Source of the DNA: Leptolyngbyaceae cyanobacterium M33_DOE_097
GTDB taxonomy: Bacteria; Cyanobacteriota; Cyanobacteriia; Leptolyngbyales; Leptolyngbyaceae
Assembly: GCA_015296075.1 (NCBI GenBank)
Contig: DVDV01000060.1
Span: 1-35,060, forward strand
Reading direction: 5' to 3'
Length of the DNA: 35,060 nt
Under the pieces are notes generated by a model. That model saw nothing but the letters and a program-made list of their open reading frames with translations, ran no database searches and was not told the origin of the DNA. Positions within the stretch are counted from its first letter, which is position 1; every line of letters starts with the position of its first letter. The translations under genes were made by a program, and so were the position numbers. Below are positions 14,505 through 24,300 of this stretch, in pieces.

Positions 14505-15887
14505 ATGCAATCCTTCCAACTGTTTCGCAGCCTTCGCAACCCAGTTTTTGCCCGTTTATATGCCGCGCAAACAACCAATTTGCTGGGTGATGCGCTCACT
14601 TGGTTAGGTCTGGCGCTGCTTGCGTTTGAATTAGCCGGGAAAGATTCAGCCGTTGTGCTGTCAGTAGCCTTGACCTTACGAGTGACCGCGTTTGTTATAC
14701 TGTCGCCGTTTGCAGGGGTACTTGCCGATCGCCTCGATCGCAAAACCATTCTCGTAACGACGCACTTAGCACGAATGGGCATTGTCAGTTTGCTGCCCTT
14801 TGTGAATGCTATCTGGCAGATCTATGTACTTGTCTTTGCCCTGAACGTCTTTTATGCATTCTTTACGCCGACCTATCAAGCCACCATTCCGCTAGTGACA
14901 GGGCAAGAAGACTATCCGCAGGCGATCGCCCTTTCCAGTGCAACCTTTCAACTATTAGGCGTTCTCGGTCCCGGCATTGCAGGCGCGATCGCGGCTTTTG
15001 TTGGGGCAAGGCAAGTCTTTTTTCTAGATGCCTTCACATTTTTAATTGCAGCTATTTTAATCGTCACTCTGCCCGGTCAACTGCGGGTTGAACAAACACC
15101 CGATCAAACCCGTTCATCGGGTCGAACGTGGCGTGATATCTGGGCAGGTACGACTCGCCTGTTTGCTGATAGCTATCTTCGATATGCCCTGGCAATGCAG
15201 TTCGTCGCTTCTGTTACAGGAGCACAAGTTCTCGTCAATACTGTGGGTTATGTTCAAGGCACCCTCAAATTGAGTGGCGTTCAATATGGTTGGGTGATGG
15301 GTGCGTTTGGCATCGGGGCAACCCTGGCGGCGGTTGCCGTTGGGTCGCTCGGTCAGCGTTGGGCACGGACAACTCTGATTATGCTGGGAGCAATCCTGAT
15401 TACGATCGCGCTGTTGCCTGCTAGCTACGTTGGACTCATCCTGTTGATGCTGCTGTGGTTAGTGGCAGGGGCAGGACAAACATTGGTTAACGTGCCTGTT
15501 CAGACGTTGATCGCCGATCGAACCCCAACTGAGTTTCAGGGACGGGTTTACGGTGCCCATTTTGCCTGGAGCCATCTTTGGTGGGTATTTGCCTACCCAC
15601 TGGCAGGATGGTTGGGAAGCAATCAAAAAGAGTTGCCGTTTCTCTACGGGAGTTTAATAGGTTTCGTTTTGCTTGCGATCGTTCAACTCCTTCTTTCACC
15701 TAAAGAACAAGAGCATGTCCATGAGAGCTATTGGCATGAGCATGAACATCATCACGACGAACATCATCAACACAAGCATCATCCCGGCATCTTAGTGGCA
15801 GAGTCTCATTTGCACCCTCACCAGCACAGAGTAATTCGTCATGCCCATGCCTACTCTGATTCACACTGTCACCATGAATATGGTTAG
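14505..15887 (+). CDS. nrsD: MFS metal exporter with His-rich tail (NrsD/NreB-like)
   Basis: Major-facilitator protein of 460 residues with about twelve membrane helices in residues 15-400. The loop after helix 2 has the MFS motif GVLADRLDRKTILV. The tail from about 404 to 460 contains 21 His in 57 residues plus one Cys, in runs such as HEHEHHHDEHHQHKHH. NreB and NrsD nickel exporters have this architecture, with the tail as a metal-binding sensor or buffer. The perfect GC-tract operator just upstream supports control by a nickel/cobalt-responsive repressor. In Synechocystis nrsD belongs to the nrs locus; here the exporter is about 7 kb from the RND pump and has its own promoter. Ni is the most likely substrate, with Co as an alternative. 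Confidence 0.82.
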   Translation: MQSFQLFRSLRNPVFARLYAAQTTNLLGDALTWLGLALLAFELAGKDSAVVLSVALTLRVTAFVILSPFAGVLADRLDRKTILVTTHLARMGIVSLLPFVNAIWQIYVLVFALNVFYAFFTPTYQATIPLVTGQEDYPQAIALSSATFQLLGVLGPGIAGAIAAFVGARQVFFLDAFTFLIAAILIVTLPGQLRVEQTPDQTRSSGRTWRDIWAGTTRLFADSYLRYALAMQFVASVTGAQVLVNTVGYVQGTLKLSGVQYGWVMGAFGIGATLAAVAVGSLGQRWARTTLIMLGAILITIALLPASYVGLILLMLLWLVAGAGQTLVNVPVQTLIADRTPTEFQGRVYGAHFAWSHLWWVFAYPLAGWLGSNQKELPFLYGSLIGFVLLAIVQLLLSPKEQEHVHESYWHEHEHHHDEHHQHKHHPGILVAESHLHPHQHRVIRHAHAYSDSHCHHEYG

Positions 15888-16035
15888 TCAAAAGGTCAAC
15901 GGAATATGCTCGAAGCGTTCTGAACTTAGGCAGGATGAGCGATCACTCATGCAATTTACTCAAAAACTTTAGGGTTTAACCACCCCACATTGTTCGATTT
16001 GTGGAATTATGAAAGAAATATGAAAATAAAACGAT

Positions 16036-17124
16036 ATGGATCTGAGTTTCAATCGACGATCGCTCATCGGCAGTGGCGTTTTGGGTGCTGGGGCATTACT
16101 GAGTAAGCTTCTGCCCAATAGTGTCTTTGCCCAAACTCCCACTTCTGTGGACACTAGCCTACCTTCAGAGCATTCTGTGCCCGTGCATGGAGGCAGCATG
16201 ACGATGGGAGATGTAGACAATGCCCGCAACGGATTTGATCCGCAAGCGATCTTGACAGATTGGAATGCAGGAAAAGTCTCACCATTGCCCGATGGCAAGA
16301 CGCTGCGGGAGTTTGAAATCTCAATCGCAGAACGAGACGTTGAGATTGCCCCTGGAGTTGTTTATCCTGCCTGGACTTATAATGGGCGCGTTCCGGGGCC
16401 AACTTTACGGGTGACGGAGGGCGATCGCGTCCGGATTCGCTTCAAAAATCCGGGGATTCATCCTCACACGCTCCACTTTCATGGGATTCACTCGGCTCGA
16501 CAAGATGGCGTTCCCGGTACGCTCGAAGCATTTCCTGCACAGGAGGTGGTGTATGAGTTTGATGCCAAACCCTTTGGCTGTCACCTCTATCACTGTCATT
16601 CTGCCCCATTCAAACGGCACCTACACAAAGGACTCTACGGCGCGTTCATCATTGATCCTGACCCCAAACGGCACCCTGACCAGGAAGAAGTGGCTCAGTC
16701 TCGGTTGTTAGGCAGTTCAGAGAATTCCAAGTGGCAAGAACTTTTGATGGTGATGAATGCATTTGACACCAACTTTGATGAGGCGAACGAATTCTACGCC
16801 ATCAATACGATTCCCCATGAGTTTATGAAACGCCCGATTCGTATTGAGCGCGATCGCCCGGTGCGAGTTTATTTGATTAACGTCACTGAATTTGACCCGA
16901 TCAATTCTTTCCATCTCCACGGCAACTTCTTTGATTACTACGACCACGGCACCACGTTAACACCGACGCTACAAACGGTTGATACCGTGATGCAATGCCA
17001 AGCTCAGCGGGGAATTTTGGAATTTACATTTCAGGAACATGAACCGGGTATTTATATGTTCCATGCCCACCAATCAGAATTTTTGGAACTGGGTTGGATG
17101 AGTGCATTTGAGGTAGTGGCATGA
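16036..17124 (+). CDS. Two-domain multicopper oxidase, probable type C
   Basis: Protein of 362 residues beginning with a Tat-type signal (NRRSLIGSGVLGAGALLSK), so it is exported folded. Two cupredoxin domains follow. Domain 1 has H147/H149 in HTLHFHG and H186-C187-H188 with H195/H197 downstream (YHCH, then HLHKGLYG). Domain 2 has HLH (in NSFHLHGNFF) and HAH (in MFHAHQSEFLELGWM). All four HxH pairs for a trinuclear copper site are present. The type 1 Cys occurs only in domain 1; domain 2 has Ala at that place. That is the pattern of type C two-domain oxidases, which would act as a trimer. Leu200 stands where many type 1 sites have Met, suggesting a higher potential. The gene overlaps the ZIP gene by ATGA, so the products are probably coupled. 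Cuprous, ferrous or manganous ion oxidation is possible. Confidence 0.85.
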   Translation: MDLSFNRRSLIGSGVLGAGALLSKLLPNSVFAQTPTSVDTSLPSEHSVPVHGGSMTMGDVDNARNGFDPQAILTDWNAGKVSPLPDGKTLREFEISIAERDVEIAPGVVYPAWTYNGRVPGPTLRVTEGDRVRIRFKNPGIHPHTLHFHGIHSARQDGVPGTLEAFPAQEVVYEFDAKPFGCHLYHCHSAPFKRHLHKGLYGAFIIDPDPKRHPDQEEVAQSRLLGSSENSKWQELLMVMNAFDTNFDEANEFYAINTIPHEFMKRPIRIERDRPVRVYLINVTEFDPINSFHLHGNFFDYYDHGTTLTPTLQTVDTVMQCQAQRGILEFTFQEHEPGIYMFHAHQSEFLELGWMSAFEVVA

Positions 17125-18278
17125 AGAAAACAACGTGGCTTTGGATCGTTTTGCCGCTAGTAGCACTGGCTGGGGCGATCGCCATTTTTCTTAATAGCAA
17201 TCCTCTAGCTCTATTAGGAGTCTCTACCCCACCCGTCGAAAACTTAATCATCGAACGCACTATCCTCAACGACAAGGGCATTTCGCTTTTGGTCAGAGCA
17301 GAGGGTTCAGAGCCGATGCAGATTGCCCAAGTTCAGGTGGATGGTGCGTATTGGCAATTCAAACAAGATCCACCTGGAGCATTACCTCGCTTAGAAGCAG
17401 CCTGGATTAATGTCCCGTATCCCTGGGTGCAGGATGAAACCCACCATATTGCCTTTATCACCAATACTGGAGCTGGGTTTGAGCATGAAATTACAGTTGC
17501 GGTGCCAACGCCAGGGTTTTCTCTGACTCGTTTGCTCGCCTATGGCTTGCTAGGTTTATATGTGGGCGTACTGCCTGTGGCATTGGGGATGCTCTTCTAC
17601 CCATCCTTGAAAACACTTGGTGGACAAGGGATGAAATTTATTTTGGCGCTGACGCTTGGGATGTTGGCGTTTCTCTTGATCGACACACTTGAGGAAGGAT
17701 TAGAACTGGCTGGCACTGCTGCGACTGCTTTCTCTGGAAATGCTTTAGTTTGGTTGGCAATGGTTGCTTCATTCTTGACTATCTTTACGCTGGGTAGACG
17801 AGGTGGTAAATCTCCTGAAGGACACACCTTAGCAACGTATCTAGCATTCAGCATTGGGTTACATAACCTGGGAGAGGGATTGGCGATCGGCAGTGCTTTT
17901 GCTGTTGGAGAAGCGGCTTTGGGTTCGCTCTTAGTCATTGGTTTCACACTGCACAACGTGACAGAGGGAATCGGTATTGCTGCTCCTCTAGTCGGATTTA
18001 ACCCCAAATTTTCCACATTTTTTGCATTGACTGCTTTAGCAGGGCTACCTGCGGTTTTAGGCACTTGGATTGGAGCCTTTGCCTTTTCCCCTCACTGGGC
18101 AGCCCTGTTTCTGGGAATTGGAGCAGGGGCGATTTTGCAAGTGATGGTAGAGGTTGGCTCGTACCTAATGCGGACTGCCCATAAGCTGGGCGGAACCTGG
18201 CTCTCTAGAGTCAGCTTAGCTGGGTTTGGTGTTGGACTAACTGTAATGTACGCAACGGCTCTGTTGGTGAACGTTTGA
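17121..18278 (+). CDS. ZIP-family metal transporter with N-terminal periplasmic domain
   Basis: Membrane protein of 385 residues. One helix (about 5-25) precedes an extracytoplasmic beta-rich domain (about 35-133), followed by about eight helices with the ZIP metal-binding motifs H248-N249-L-G-E252-G and H278-N279-V-T-E282-G. ZIP proteins usually move divalent metals (Zn, Fe, Mn) into the cytoplasm. The front domain is not part of ordinary ZIP proteins and could dock the oxidase encoded just upstream. Translational coupling is shown by the shared ATGA. An oxidase-transporter pair recalls yeast Fet3-Ftr1, although ZIP is unrelated to Ftr1. Confidence 0.85.
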   Translation: MKKTTWLWIVLPLVALAGAIAIFLNSNPLALLGVSTPPVENLIIERTILNDKGISLLVRAEGSEPMQIAQVQVDGAYWQFKQDPPGALPRLEAAWINVPYPWVQDETHHIAFITNTGAGFEHEITVAVPTPGFSLTRLLAYGLLGLYVGVLPVALGMLFYPSLKTLGGQGMKFILALTLGMLAFLLIDTLEEGLELAGTAATAFSGNALVWLAMVASFLTIFTLGRRGGKSPEGHTLATYLAFSIGLHNLGEGLAIGSAFAVGEAALGSLLVIGFTLHNVTEGIGIAAPLVGFNPKFSTFFALTALAGLPAVLGTWIGAFAFSPHWAALFLGIGAGAILQVMVEVGSYLMRTAHKLGGTWLSRVSLAGFGVGLTVMYATALLVNV

Positions 18279-18459
18279 TCAATAGGCTTTTGAAACCCTG
18301 ATAATTTCGCTGATGATAAGCGATTGCACCCAGATGGAAGCACATACCCTCTTTAGGATAAATCTTTCCAACCTTCGCGGGTTGATTGTTATGGTGGAAC
18401 TGAGTAGTTGGTAACTGTTGTAACCTTGAGTGAGATGGCTTCATTCTGGATTGAAACAG

Positions 18460-18621
18460 AGTCTGCTTCCAGTCGGGTGCACTGGTCACAAATAGTTCCC
18501 CATCAATAATTTCGTAGCGATTGACGCGATCGCCCTCAAAAATTGCCAGATCAGGAAGCGTCCAACAGACTGAATTGGTGGTCGCGGACTGTATAGAACC
18601 GCCTCGCCATTCGTCGAACAT
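18460..18621 (-). pseudogene. Uma2-family (DUF820) nuclease fragment
   Basis: On the minus strand residues 19-47 of an open frame read CWTLPDLAIFEG, then NRYEIIDGELFVTSAPDW. This is the start of the Uma2 domain, which is greatly expanded in cyanobacteria. After about 52 codons the similarity stops and the frame continues (to 18211) as unrelated sequence. The PD-(D/E)xK catalytic core and the rest of the roughly 190-residue domain are missing, so this is a remnant. It lies in the 469-bp stretch between the ZIP gene and the secretion cluster (18279-18747), which otherwise shows nothing that I can support. Confidence 0.6.
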
Positions 18622-18747
18622 ATTTCATCCAGCCTAGTTGTAGCCAGATGGACACCGGATAAATCGCCATTAGATATAGGTAGCTTGAGCGATCGCCTTG
18701 TTAGGGTGACATCTACAGCAACCTTAACTTGTGTTCCAGGGCTGCCT

Positions 18748-20697
18748 ATGGCTACCAAAACACCCACCCGACCCAAGCAGCGACAGAGTACCCAGAAGCG
18801 ATCCTGGCAAAACCTGACCGATCGCCGCAAACTCCGCCATCTTGAAAACACCCTGGATAAAGCCATCACTAAGGCGCTCCAGGAAGGAGGAATTGAGTCT
18901 CATGAGGACTTCAAGGCTTCTGTTGAGTCATTTAGTGAGCGATCGGGCAAGGCTCCCATTACCGTTGAACTTTGTGAAGGTGGTGGCAGTGATGATGAAA
19001 TTCGGGGCTACCGCTTCTACCTCACCAGCGATCCCAATCAAAGAACTAGCGGCAAGTATTTGATCAAGAACCTGGAAGGCGTTACAGATAAGGATGAAAA
19101 CTACTTTACGCCATCCAACATCGCTGAGATGTTTGGGTTTGAAGAGGCAGCATTCGGTGATTTGGATACGGACCTGGATGATGCTCTTGATCTGGACGAT
19201 GACTTGGATGAAGAGCCAGACGAGGCACTGAATACCCTGTTGGATGGAGACCTTGATGATGATCTAGAGGATCTGAGGGATGAAGAGCTTGCTCCAGTTC
19301 CGACAGCTAAAAATCAAGTCAAATTATCATCGAAAGCTCAGAGCAAGACTCAATCTAAGGCGCAGACTCAAGGCAAAGCTAGTCAAGCTCATGGTCGGGA
19401 CTTCCGCTACCGAGACCCGATAGAGGAGGCATCTCGTCTGAGTGCCTCGGCGGCTGTGAACGGACGCGAGACAAATGGGGTCAATGTGGCGGGGCTGGCA
19501 GGGCAACTGGCAGCTCTGGGCATTGTGGTTGGACAGGGGCTGTTAGAAAACCTGGCAGCTCAGGATGACGAAGAACGGATCGAACGAATTGTTCGAGAAC
19601 TTCAGCGGCAGAATGAGCAGGTTGATCATCTAACCAGCCGTTTGCAAGAGGCAACAACCGGGCGCTCAACGGTAACGCCATCGGCGGAACCAGAACCAGT
19701 TGCGGGTGAAAATCCTCTAGCAGATGCGGCTGCAACGGTGGGGAATAAGGTAGACACGCTGGGTGTAAAACTAGACCCCACTTACAAAGGGCAACCCCTG
19801 GAGATTGATCGGGAAGCCAGTATTAGCGAACAGCTTGACCAGATTGAGGCATATCTGGAAGGGCTATCCAAACGGCTTGACCGCTTAGAGGTGGTGGTGA
19901 GTCGTTTGGAGAAGCAAATCGCAGAACAAACCAATTCCGCAATGGTTGAGCCAGAGGTGGATACAGAAGAAAGTCAGGTTGCGGCACCCGTACAAGCGAT
20001 CGCAGAGTCCAAAGTGCTGGAACAACTGATGGCGCGACGCGCTGATCCTGAGCAAATTGCCTGTGCAGAATCATTAGTGGGGTTTGCCAGAGCTGCCAAT
20101 GCAGACTTGGATGATGCCGATCGGGAGGGAATTACGATTTCCAGTAACAAAACGCTGCAACTTGAAGAGCAAGGGAATCAAGTAGCGATCGCCCTTAACA
20201 ACAATCAGGGTAATACCCTTTTTGCAGGCAACCGCACCGATGGACAGTGGGCGATCGCAGCAGATCACCTCAGTTCTGATGAGAAAGCTACCATTGCTAA
20301 ACTTCCCCAGTCCAAGCAGGAATACGCCACCAAAGCCAGTGCCCAGGCATTGATTGCCACCTTCCAGGAACGCTTATCGGATCGATTCAATGGGGAGGCT
20401 GAACCTGTATTCACCTGGACAGATCAAGGTAAAGCCAAGTATGAATTTGAGGTTGTGACGTTACCGAACGGGACTCAGTTGCTACAAGGATTTGACCCGA
20501 ACCACAAGGATGAACAGGTTTTTGATGCCATGTTGGTGCCTGGTCAGTCACCAGACATCTTGCATTGCAGTATTCCAATACGAGAGATGGAGTCAGCCAT
20601 CAATGAACAGATACCTGAACAACCAGATGAAAAGCATCTGAATCGCCGTTCTGGTAAAGCGTCTGCCAAACCGAATCGCGAAGAATTGCAAGTTTAA
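18748..20697 (+). CDS. Unrecognised 649-residue protein, first gene of the secretion cluster
   Basis: I cannot assign a family. I chose the ATG at 18748 because AGGG lies 6 nt upstream; a TTG at 18685 would add 21 atypical residues. The start is basic (about 1-30). Residues about 30-125 form a small domain with GYRFYLTSDPN and GKYLI; this loosely recalls a C-terminal relaxase segment, which I hold weakly. A very acidic stretch (about 132-183, mostly Asp/Leu/Glu) is followed by a Lys/Ser/Gln-rich one (about 188-218). Coiled coils are likely at about 270-300 and 355-400. The last 190 residues look globular, with no membrane segment. It lies 33 bp upstream of the pilin-like gene on the same strand, so it may be a cytoplasmic accessory factor, substrate or DNA-processing partner. 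Confidence 0.6.
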   Translation: MATKTPTRPKQRQSTQKRSWQNLTDRRKLRHLENTLDKAITKALQEGGIESHEDFKASVESFSERSGKAPITVELCEGGGSDDEIRGYRFYLTSDPNQRTSGKYLIKNLEGVTDKDENYFTPSNIAEMFGFEEAAFGDLDTDLDDALDLDDDLDEEPDEALNTLLDGDLDDDLEDLRDEELAPVPTAKNQVKLSSKAQSKTQSKAQTQGKASQAHGRDFRYRDPIEEASRLSASAAVNGRETNGVNVAGLAGQLAALGIVVGQGLLENLAAQDDEERIERIVRELQRQNEQVDHLTSRLQEATTGRSTVTPSAEPEPVAGENPLADAAATVGNKVDTLGVKLDPTYKGQPLEIDREASISEQLDQIEAYLEGLSKRLDRLEVVVSRLEKQIAEQTNSAMVEPEVDTEESQVAAPVQAIAESKVLEQLMARRADPEQIACAESLVGFARAANADLDDADREGITISSNKTLQLEEQGNQVAIALNNNQGNTLFAGNRTDGQWAIAADHLSSDEKATIAKLPQSKQEYATKASAQALIATFQERLSDRFNGEAEPVFTWTDQGKAKYEFEVVTLPNGTQLLQGFDPNHKDEQVFDAMLVPGQSPDILHCSIPIREMESAINEQIPEQPDEKHLNRRSGKASAKPNREELQV

Positions 20698-20730
20698 TTA
20701 ACAAGCTGGATCAGCATTGATGGAGAACCG

Positions 20731-21363
20731 ATGATGCAAAACATTAAAACTCCCGTTACTAAGTCTCACTTAACTCAACTACGTCGTCGCTCTACTCAAC
20801 AGTTGGGGCATTTCAACCTTACCAAACCTGATTTATTGTTCATTGGGCTTTGTGTTGGTGTTGTTATCTATTTGTTGATCAAAGAGCCGTTGCTCATAAC
20901 TATTTTGGGTTGTGCCAGTGTGGTATTCCTCAGCCTCTGGCATTTGATTGAGGCAGTACCCATTCTGGAAAAATACCTGGGTGCCAAAATTCGTTTCTGG
21001 CATATTGCCTCACTCATTATTGCGATCACGGCACTGCTCAATACCTTCGCGGCACCTGCCCAGGCTATCTTTCTCAGCGGATTAGAACAATTTTTTGTCA
21101 ATCTGGCTCAACAAAGTTCACAGGCAGGTGGCGGCACTGCCACGCTGGATGCCAATGTGATCGGGCTAATTTTTAACTTGATTCGAGGGGTGTTTTTATT
21201 ACTGGTTGCTGCTGCGTCACTCTTTGCTTACAACCAGGCTCAGCAAGGAAATGACTGGCGACCGATCGTAACCCAGGTAGGACTGGCATTTGCGATTGTA
21301 ATTGCGATTGATGTGGTCACGTTTATCTTCGTAGGGAATGGTACAGGAACGGCTGGTGGTTGA
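20731..21363 (+). CDS. VirB2-like pilin precursor with N-terminal membrane extension
   Basis: Protein of 210 residues. Residues 113-210 have the plan of a conjugative pilin: after a helix (92-108) ending in the signal-peptidase-like APAQA-I site, about 98 residues follow with two hydrophobic helices (about 144-167 and 178-201) joined by a short polar loop. Gly-rich segments lie before and after. VirB2/TrbC pilins are processed in just this way. The extra N-terminal 90 residues hold two more helices (about 33-50 and 52-75), recalling small VirB3-like proteins, so a fusion is possible. GGAG at 20722-20725 supports the start. It lies directly before the VirB4-like gene, in the usual virB2-3-4 order. 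Confidence 0.6.
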   Translation: MMQNIKTPVTKSHLTQLRRRSTQQLGHFNLTKPDLLFIGLCVGVVIYLLIKEPLLITILGCASVVFLSLWHLIEAVPILEKYLGAKIRFWHIASLIIAITALLNTFAAPAQAIFLSGLEQFFVNLAQQSSQAGGGTATLDANVIGLIFNLIRGVFLLLVAAASLFAYNQAQQGNDWRPIVTQVGLAFAIVIAIDVVTFIFVGNGTGTAGG

Positions 21364-21388
21364 TCTGGCAACGTGAATTGCAAGCATT

Positions 21389-24300
21389 ATGGAACGAGAT
21401 TTCAATCGAGAATTCATCAAAGTCAATCGAATTTTAGGTAAGCAGGCGAGCATTGGTCCTATTCCGGCAGATCAACTCGGTCCCTGGGTTGCCATTGTTG
21501 TTCTTTGTTACGTCATCACGAATGGCTTTTTTAGCCTGGGTCTTGGCTGGTTCTTTGGAGCATCGTTCTGGTTGATTGCGAGCTGGTGGATTCTGACCGG
21601 GAATCAACCCCATCAATTTCTCGATCGCTGGCGTAATCCGCCGGGAACCGAGTGGTGTAACGGCAACAACATCTATGTTTCGCCTATCCCAGAACATAGA
21701 CCAACCTGGATTCGCAAACGTTATGGTGATGCACGGGTCAACATTCGACTGAAACCAGTGCAAGTGCCCAATCAGTATGGAGGCAAAAGTACGTTTATGC
21801 CATTCCAGAATGAAGTCAATATCTGCTGTATTGCAGAAATCAAAAAAGATGATCGTGAAGTCGCAGCACTGTTGCTAGAGAAAGGTAAATCTCAGTATCA
21901 GCTTGTGTTTGGATTTCGTGTTGCTGGACTGCACGATGTACTGTACGACAGTGAGGTGAATGCGTTTGCTCATGCAATTGAAGAAGGGATGAAAGAGTTA
22001 CCGATCGGTGAACGGATTACCTTCTGCACAGGTTGTTCAAGTGATGATGTAGCGCGACAAGAAGAACTGTCTACCCTGGCAGAGGAATGCCAATTAAAAC
22101 CTGTTTCTGTGCTGACTCGCAATGAGCAATTACGAGTGCAGCAACTTACGCAGGGAGGGACGCGGCAGACTTGGCATCAACTTGCTTTTTGTACCTGGAC
22201 GAGTGATGACGAAGCAGGTACGCAACACAAAGATTTGGTTGGCGGACTGATTGAAAGACTAAGAAAAGCGGGTTCCTGGGTGGTTGAGCAGATTACAGGA
22301 AATAAGCGGGTTTATCAAGAAGCATTTTTCAAAAAGCTTTTACTGCAAGGGTTTCAACAGGGGTTTATTCAATGGGAAGTATTGCTCAATACTAAAGTGG
22401 GGCTGGAGGTAACGCCCTGTAGCGCAGCAGATCTGTGGCAGTGGCTCTGGAGCCGATTCAATCAGGGCGTTGCGCCTCCCATTCCGCAGGTCATTACTTT
22501 AAAGGAGACAGAAACCGGACTGGAACTGACCGAAACTGTGACGACGGACAAGCACCTGTGTACCTTGCTCATTGAAGGAACTCAGGGGCGGTCTGCTTGC
22601 CCGGAGCATCGAGGTGATCACGATCGGATTTACCTGACGGGAAGAGGTAAGGTCTGCGGTGTGATGACGATGACCGATCCACCGATGGGCTGGACGAGTA
22701 CCCGAGAACATTTGAAATGGGTTTGGAAAATTCTCTCTTCGAGCTATGTGCATGACACTGAAGCCTGGATTGAGATCAGTCGTGGCAATGACTTTTTTAT
22801 TCAGGACAACTTGGCACGGCAGGCAAAGCAGTCCAAGGCAGCTCGCACCATTGCGGTTACGAAAGGGCAGGGGCGAGATGTAGGAGCTGAAATGAAGCAG
22901 GAAGAGTCCTTTGAGGCACAGCGCCGTCTCTATGAGGGTACGAAAGCGCTACACTGTGCGCCAGTCTTTTTGGTCTATCGCAACAGTGCTGAGGAGTTGA
23001 CCCATGCCTGCAATTTGCTGGCGAACAGTTTTGAAACGGCGAAGGTGATTCGAGAGCGTCATATTGCCTGGGAAATCTGGCTCCAGGCATTACCGATTAC
23101 TTGCAAGCGTCTGTTGCATGGCAACAACTTGAATGAGCGCCGATTGACCCTTGATACACATACAGTGGCGGGAATTATACCCCTGACGATGCCGAAGGAT
23201 ATCGATCGATGCGGTGTAGAGTTTTTAACCGGACGCGGTGGCAAGCCGATCTACATTGACTTATTTCATCATCAGATTGGACGGGCGCTGATTACTGGAA
23301 CGTCAGGTTCAGGCAAGAGTGTATTGGGCTGGCGATTTGCCATGGAAGCTCTGGCAAATAACATTCCAGTGGTTGGGATGGACATTTCTTCCAGTGGTAA
23401 TAGTACATTCAAAACGGCGATCGAACTCTTAGGTGATCAAGGAGCGTATTACGACATCTCCAGTGGTAGCAGCAACCTGCTGGAACCTCCTGACTTGCGC
23501 CGATTTGATAAGTTGGAGCGCGATCGCCGTATGGAGTCCTGGAAGGACTTTATTCGCCGTGCATTGAGCGCGATCGCCATGGGAAAGATCCATAATCCTC
23601 ACTTAGCACAACGGGTAGATGCGTTGTTGATCAGAGCGTTGGATGTTTTTCTGCGCGACCCAGAAATCATTACTCGTTACAACCGTGCATTTGAAATGGG
23701 TTGGCGATCGCCCGAGTGGCAACAGATCCCAACCTTGCCAGACTTCATCAAGTTCTGTACCCGTGAACGGTTAAATCTCCGCTCGTTTGAGGATTTGGAT
23801 CGACACTCGCTTAACCAAATTCAGAGCCAGGTGAGCGCGTTGCTGGCTTCACGCTTGGGGAAGGCGATCGCCCGTCCCAGTACTTTCTCACCTGAACCTG
23901 CGATCAAATTCTTCGCCCTCAGTGGGTTGACCAATGAACAGGATGCTTATCTGATGGCAATCAATGCCCATGCTGCCTGTATCCGCAATGCACTTTCCCA
24001 TCCCCGCAGCTTGTTCATAGGGGATGAGTTATCGGTCTTGCTTCGCAGAGATGGATTTGCCCAGATTGTCGGAGAAACCTGCGCGACGGGACGTAAAGAC
24101 GGTATTGCCGTGCTGTTGCTCTCTCAAGATCCAGATACCATTTGTGAGTGTTCAGCCGGTTCGCAAATCATGCAGAACATTAATTATCGGATTACCGGAC
24201 GCATTACCAGCAGCGGGATTAACTCTTTTCAACGGTATCTTGGCTACCCCCCTAACATCATCAGTCAGAACGCCACGGAAGCTTTTTTGCCTCGTAGCAG

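Noticed and set aside
15935-15950. Small inverted repeat (ATGAG with CTCAT) after the MFS gene as terminator
   Set aside because: Only five base pairs and no T tract; too weak to call.
18211-18459. Rest of the minus-strand frame after the Uma2 segment as a real protein part
   Set aside because: No similarity to Uma2 beyond about codon 52, unlike any family I know, and part of it overlaps the end of the ZIP gene.
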